A DNA stretch of 64,000 nt from Photobacterium carnosum (GTDB taxonomy: Bacteria; Pseudomonadota; Gammaproteobacteria; Enterobacterales; Vibrionaceae), in NCBI RefSeq assembly GCF_002849605.1, contig NZ_NPIB01000005.1, positions 62,001 to 126,000 of the forward strand. The letters are read 5' to 3'. Within the stretch, counting starts at the first letter, position 1, and each line of letters begins with the position of its first letter. Both the position numbers and the translations under genes were made by a program. The notes beneath the pieces are model-generated. The model had not been told where the DNA came from. It made no database searches and was given only the letters and a program-made list of their open reading frames with translations. Shown in pieces: positions 60,579-64,000 of this stretch.

Positions 60579-62681
60579 TTGTATCTTTTTGATAGCCTGA
60601 AAGAAGTCGCAACCAAGTACCTGTCGGAGCCTCAACTTGAGGTGCTTCGGCAGGCTTATCTTGTTGCTCGCGACGCCCATGAAGGCCAAACTCGTTCAAC
60701 AGGCGAGCCTTATATAATCCATCCAGTTGCGGTTGCCCGTATTCTGGCAGAAATGCGTCTTGATATTGAAGCACTGATGGCAGCCTTGCTGCATGATGTG
60801 ATTGAAGATACCGAGGTCACTAAAGAGGATTTAGCCTGCCGTTTTGGCGATACCGTTGCCGAATTGGTTGATGGCGTATCTAAACTCGATAAACTAAAAT
60901 TCCGCGATCGCAAAGAAGCACAAGCTGAGAATTTCCGTAAAATGATCATGGCCATGGCACATGATATTCGGGTGATTCTGATCAAACTTGCCGATCGTAC
61001 GCATAATATGCGCACGTTAGGGGCTTTACGTCCTGATAAACGCCGCCGCATTGCTCGCGAAACCCTTGAAATATACTCTCCGCTTGCCCACCGCCTTGGT
61101 ATCCATAACATCAAATCTGAACTTGAAGAGCTTGGCTTTGAAGCGTTATATCCCAACCGCTACCGCGTTCTAAAACAAGTCGTCGCAGCAGCCCGTGGCA
61201 ATCGCAAAGAAATGATTCATAAGATCCACGTAGAAATTGAGGGTCGCCTTAACGATGCGGGGATAGCAGCAAAAGTATCTGGCCGCGAAAAGAATTTATA
61301 CTCTATCTATAACAAGATGAAGAATAAAGAACAGCGCTTTCATTCGATCATGGACATCTACGCTTTCCGCGTATTAGTCAACGATCTTGATACTTGCTAC
61401 CGCGTTTTGGGTCAAGTACATAACCTGTACAAACCACGCCCAAGCCGTGTGAAAGATTATATCGCCATTCCAAAAGCCAATGGCTATCAGTCACTGCATA
61501 CCTCATTGGTAGGCCCTCACGGGGTACCTGTTGAAGTTCAGATTCGCACTGAAGACATGGATCAAATGGCAGATAAAGGTGTAGCAGCTCATTGGACTTA
61601 CAAAGACGGTGAAACCCCTGGTACTACCGCCCAAATTAAAGCCCAACGTTGGATGCAAAGCCTACTTGAATTACAGCAAAGTGCGGGAAGCTCATTTGAG
61701 TTTATCGAAAATGTAAAATCTGATCTTTTCCCTGATGAAATTTACGTTTTCACCCCTAAAGGCCGTATTGTTGAATTGCCCGTCGGTGCAACCGCAGTTG
61801 ATTTTGCCTATGCTGTACATACTGATATTGGGAATACCTGCGTCGGCTCTCGTGTTGATCGCCAGCCTTATCCATTAAGTAAACCACTTAAAAATGGCCA
61901 AACCATCGACATTATCAGCGCCCCTGGTGCTCGACCTAATGCCGCATGGCTTAACTATGTGGTCACTTCACGTGCGCGCACTAAAATTCGTCAAGTTTTA
62001 AAAACCATGCGTCGTGATGAATCAATAACTCTCGGTCGTCGTCTACTCAATCATGCCTTAGGTGGCGTGAGTATGCAGACTATCGCCCCAGAAAACATCA
62101 CTAAAGTATTAAGCGATCTTAAACTTGAAACAATTGATGATTTACTGACTGAAATTGGTTTAGGTGAACTGATGAGTGTGGTGATTGCGCGCCGATTATT
62201 GGGTAACGCCGACGAACTAACAGCGAAAAGCAGCGATCGTCGATTACCAATTCAAGGGGCTGATGGTATTTTACTAACCTTTGCTAATTGCTGTCATCCG
62301 ATCCATGGCGATCCAATCGTTGCCCATGTAAGTCCAGGCAAAGGCTTAGTGATTCACCGTGAAGAATGTGCCAATATTCGTGGTTACCGAAAGGAACCCG
62401 ATAAGTACATGGCGGTTGAATGGAGCGAAGGTATTGAACAAGAGTTTATCACTAACCTCAAAGTCGATATGCAAAATCATCAAGGTGCTTTAGCCGGTTT
62501 AACCAATACTATTGCTGCAACTGGCTCTAATATCCAAGGTTTATCGACCGAAGAAAAAGATGGCCGTTTGTATACAATAACGGTACGTCTAACCACCAAG
62601 AGCCGCGTGCACTTAGCTAATATTATGCGTCGTATTCGTATTATGCCGGATGTAGTGCGGGTTGCTCGCCAAAAAAATTAA
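60579..62681 (+). CDS. spoT: Bifunctional (p)ppGpp synthetase/hydrolase SpoT
   Basis: Controls the stringent-response alarmone, mainly by hydrolysis. It is 700 residues: HD hydrolase domain (about 20-180, ALLHDVIEDT and KLADRTHNMRTL), synthetase domain (about 230-345, RVKDYIAIPKANGYQSLHT), TGS (about 385-445, DEIYVFTPKGR), a zinc-finger-like region (FANCCHPIHGDPI) and C-terminal ACT domain. The start is TTG, as in E. coli spoT, with MYLFDSL as the first residues. It follows rpoZ by 15 bases. Confidence 0.98.
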   Translation: MYLFDSLKEVATKYLSEPQLEVLRQAYLVARDAHEGQTRSTGEPYIIHPVAVARILAEMRLDIEALMAALLHDVIEDTEVTKEDLACRFGDTVAELVDGVSKLDKLKFRDRKEAQAENFRKMIMAMAHDIRVILIKLADRTHNMRTLGALRPDKRRRIARETLEIYSPLAHRLGIHNIKSELEELGFEALYPNRYRVLKQVVAAARGNRKEMIHKIHVEIEGRLNDAGIAAKVSGREKNLYSIYNKMKNKEQRFHSIMDIYAFRVLVNDLDTCYRVLGQVHNLYKPRPSRVKDYIAIPKANGYQSLHTSLVGPHGVPVEVQIRTEDMDQMADKGVAAHWTYKDGETPGTTAQIKAQRWMQSLLELQQSAGSSFEFIENVKSDLFPDEIYVFTPKGRIVELPVGATAVDFAYAVHTDIGNTCVGSRVDRQPYPLSKPLKNGQTIDIISAPGARPNAAWLNYVVTSRARTKIRQVLKTMRRDESITLGRRLLNHALGGVSMQTIAPENITKVLSDLKLETIDDLLTEIGLGELMSVVIARRLLGNADELTAKSSDRRLPIQGADGILLTFANCCHPIHGDPIVAHVSPGKGLVIHREECANIRGYRKEPDKYMAVEWSEGIEQEFITNLKVDMQNHQGALAGLTNTIAATGSNIQGLSTEEKDGRLYTITVRLTTKSRVHLANIMRRIRIMPDVVRVARQKN

Positions 62682-62707
62682 CCTTATCTGCGGTTAATGA
62701 TCTTAAT

Positions 62708-62731
62708 AAAACGCCCACTTATGGGCGTTTT
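62708..62731 (+). terminator. Hairpin between spoT and trmH
   Basis: AAAACGCCCA and TGGGCGTTTT form a perfect 10-bp stem with a CTTA loop. The T run after it is only the four T of the stem, so read-through into trmH-recG is likely. Confidence 0.7.
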
Positions 62732-62796
62732 GTGTATTTGGCTTTCAATCCATATTATTATAACGTTATTCTTATTTTCGCAAATAGCATAACAAT

Positions 62797-63525
62797 ATGA
62801 CCCCTGATCGCTTTCAACGTATCCATCAAGTCTTAGCCACTCGCCAACCTGATCTCACCGTATGTATGGAAGAAGTGCATAAACCCAATAATGTCTCAGC
62901 GATTATTCGCACCGCCGACGCTGTTGGGGTTCACAAAGTGCATGCTGTGTGGCCAAAAGAAGCAATGAAAGTATTAAGCCATACCTCAGCGGGAGCCCGT
63001 AATTGGGTTGAACTTGAAATTCACGACACCATGATCAATGCTATTAGCGCACTAAAATCCCAAGGTATGCAAATACTCGCCACTAATTTATCGACCACTG
63101 CAGTTGATTTTCGTGATGTTGATTACACAAAACCGACGGCAATTATTCTCGGTGGCGAAAAAAATGGGATCACAGCTGAAGCATTAGCACTGGCAGACCA
63201 AGACATCATTATTCCAATGGTTGGCATGGTACAGTCACTCAACGTGTCAGTTGCCAGTGCCTTAATTCTCTATGAAGCACAACGCCAACGCCAGAATGCA
63301 GGCATGTATGATCGCACCACCACCTTGCTTGATGACAGTGTGGTTAATCGCATTTTATTTGAACGTGGTCATCCAGTGTTAGCCAATGTCGCCAAACAGA
63401 AAAATCTACCGTATCCACAATTAGACGATCAAGGCCAAATTGTTGCCGATGAACAATGGTGGGCGGCAATGCAAGCGAAGAAAATCAAACGCCCAGTAGC
63501 AACTAGCGCAATAAAAAAGGATTAA
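62797..63525 (+). CDS. trmH: tRNA (guanosine(18)-2'-O)-methyltransferase TrmH
   Basis: SPOUT-class methyltransferase (formerly SpoU) that modifies G18 in the tRNA D loop. It is 242 residues. The N-terminal VHKPNNVSAIIRTADAVG, IILGGEKNGITAEAL and the knot MVGMVQSLNVSVASALILYE contain the three family motifs. Followed by recG after 2 bases. Confidence 0.96.
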   Translation: MTPDRFQRIHQVLATRQPDLTVCMEEVHKPNNVSAIIRTADAVGVHKVHAVWPKEAMKVLSHTSAGARNWVELEIHDTMINAISALKSQGMQILATNLSTTAVDFRDVDYTKPTAIILGGEKNGITAEALALADQDIIIPMVGMVQSLNVSVASALILYEAQRQRQNAGMYDRTTTLLDDSVVNRILFERGHPVLANVAKQKNLPYPQLDDQGQIVADEQWWAAMQAKKIKRPVATSAIKKD

Positions 63526-63527
63526 CC

Positions 63528-64000
63528 ATGAGCGGACAACTCCTCAATACTGTCGCCCTCACCGAACTAGTTGGTATCGGCGCAAAAATGGCAGAAAAAC
63601 TGCATAAAATCGGACTTAATAACGTCCAAGATGTGCTATTTCACTTACCATTACGTTATGAGGATCGCACCCGTATTTGGCCAATTAATCGCGTTGCGCC
63701 TGGGCAATTTCTAACGGTTCAAGGTGAAGTCAGCCATTGCAGCATTCAATTTGGCAAACGCAAAATGCTGACCGTAAAAATTGGCGATGATACTGGTTCA
63801 GTCACGTTAAAGTTTTTTAATTTTAATGCTGCGATGAAGAATAGTTTTAGTGACGGTAAACAAGTCAAAGCCTATGGCGAAATCAAAGGCAGCCAATTTG
63901 GACTTGAAATCATTCATCCTGATTACCGCCTTTTTTCAAAGCCAACAGAACTCAGTGTTGAAGAAACCCTCACGCCGGTATACCCAACCACTGATGGTTT
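63528..64000 (+). CDS. recG: ATP-dependent DNA helicase RecG, N-terminal part (cut by window end)
   Basis: Branch-migration helicase that remodels stalled forks and Holliday junctions. Only the first 157 codons are visible. They show the wedge/OB-fold domain: ELVGIGAKMAEKLHKIGLNN, DVLFHLPLRYEDRTRI, GDDTGSVTLKFFNF and the start of ETLTPVYPTTDG. The helicase motifs lie outside the window. Follows trmH by 2 bases. Confidence 0.96.
   Translation, partial: MSGQLLNTVALTELVGIGAKMAEKLHKIGLNNVQDVLFHLPLRYEDRTRIWPINRVAPGQFLTVQGEVSHCSIQFGKRKMLTVKIGDDTGSVTLKFFNFNAAMKNSFSDGKQVKAYGEIKGSQFGLEIIHPDYRLFSKPTELSVEETLTPVYPTTDG

Overview
The window is an uninterrupted stretch of housekeeping chromosome from a marine gammaproteobacterium of the family Vibrionaceae. 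The evidence is the ppc-aphA pair (aphA encodes the low-cell-density quorum-sensing regulator found in vibrios), the block metJ, rpmE, priA, cytR, ftsN, hslVU, menA, zapB, glpFKX, fpr, tpiA, pfkA, cpxPRA, and the close match of most proteins to Vibrio and E. coli counterparts. The moderate-to-low GC and gene order would fit Photobacterium, but the sequence alone does not prove the genus. I saw no rRNA, tRNA, CRISPR array, prophage or intact insertion sequence.

Layout. 1-5.5 kb: the 3' part of ppc, aphA, the methionine genes metB and metJ divergent around tandem met boxes, and rpmE. 5.7-13.4 kb: DNA restart helicase priA, cytR, ftsN, the heat-shock protease hslVU behind a clear sigma-32 promoter, menA and zapB. 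14-21.6 kb: glycerol uptake and central carbon (glpF, glpK, glpX), an Fe-S type regulator next to fpr, a broken DUF3135 gene, tpiA and pfkA. 22-25.4 kb: the Cpx envelope stress system around a CpxR box, then trmL. 25.5-31.9 kb: yibN, secB, gpsA, cysE on the minus strand and gpmM-envC on the plus strand.

32-51 kb is the lipopolysaccharide (LPS) core region and the only accessory-looking part. It holds a TetR regulator divergent from lpxM, a WaaL-type ligase overlapping lpxM, several GT4, GT9 and GT2 glycosyltransferases, a WavE-like protein, waaF, waaA, kdkA, a WaaE-like glucosyltransferase beside coaD, and a UDP-glucuronate 4-epimerase type enzyme. Strand switches, strongly AT-rich genes between about 33.7 and 37.8 kb, and a decayed glycosyltransferase relic near 49.6-49.9 kb show that this region has been reshuffled. 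Within it, three overlapping genes (40.25-42.9 kb) encode a small HAD phosphatase, a protein combining an atypical nucleotidyltransferase domain with a choline/aminoglycoside-kinase-like domain, and a canonical nucleotidyltransferase. They look like a self-contained pathway for an activated small-molecule decoration of the surface glycan. This is the best candidate for something poorly described.

51-64 kb: mutM, rpmG, rpmB, radC (minus strand), coaBC-dut, slmA, the rph-pyrE operon with an attenuator-like terminator, yicC, and gmk-rpoZ-spoT-trmH-recG (recG cut by the window end). Most transcription units end in clear rho-independent terminators.
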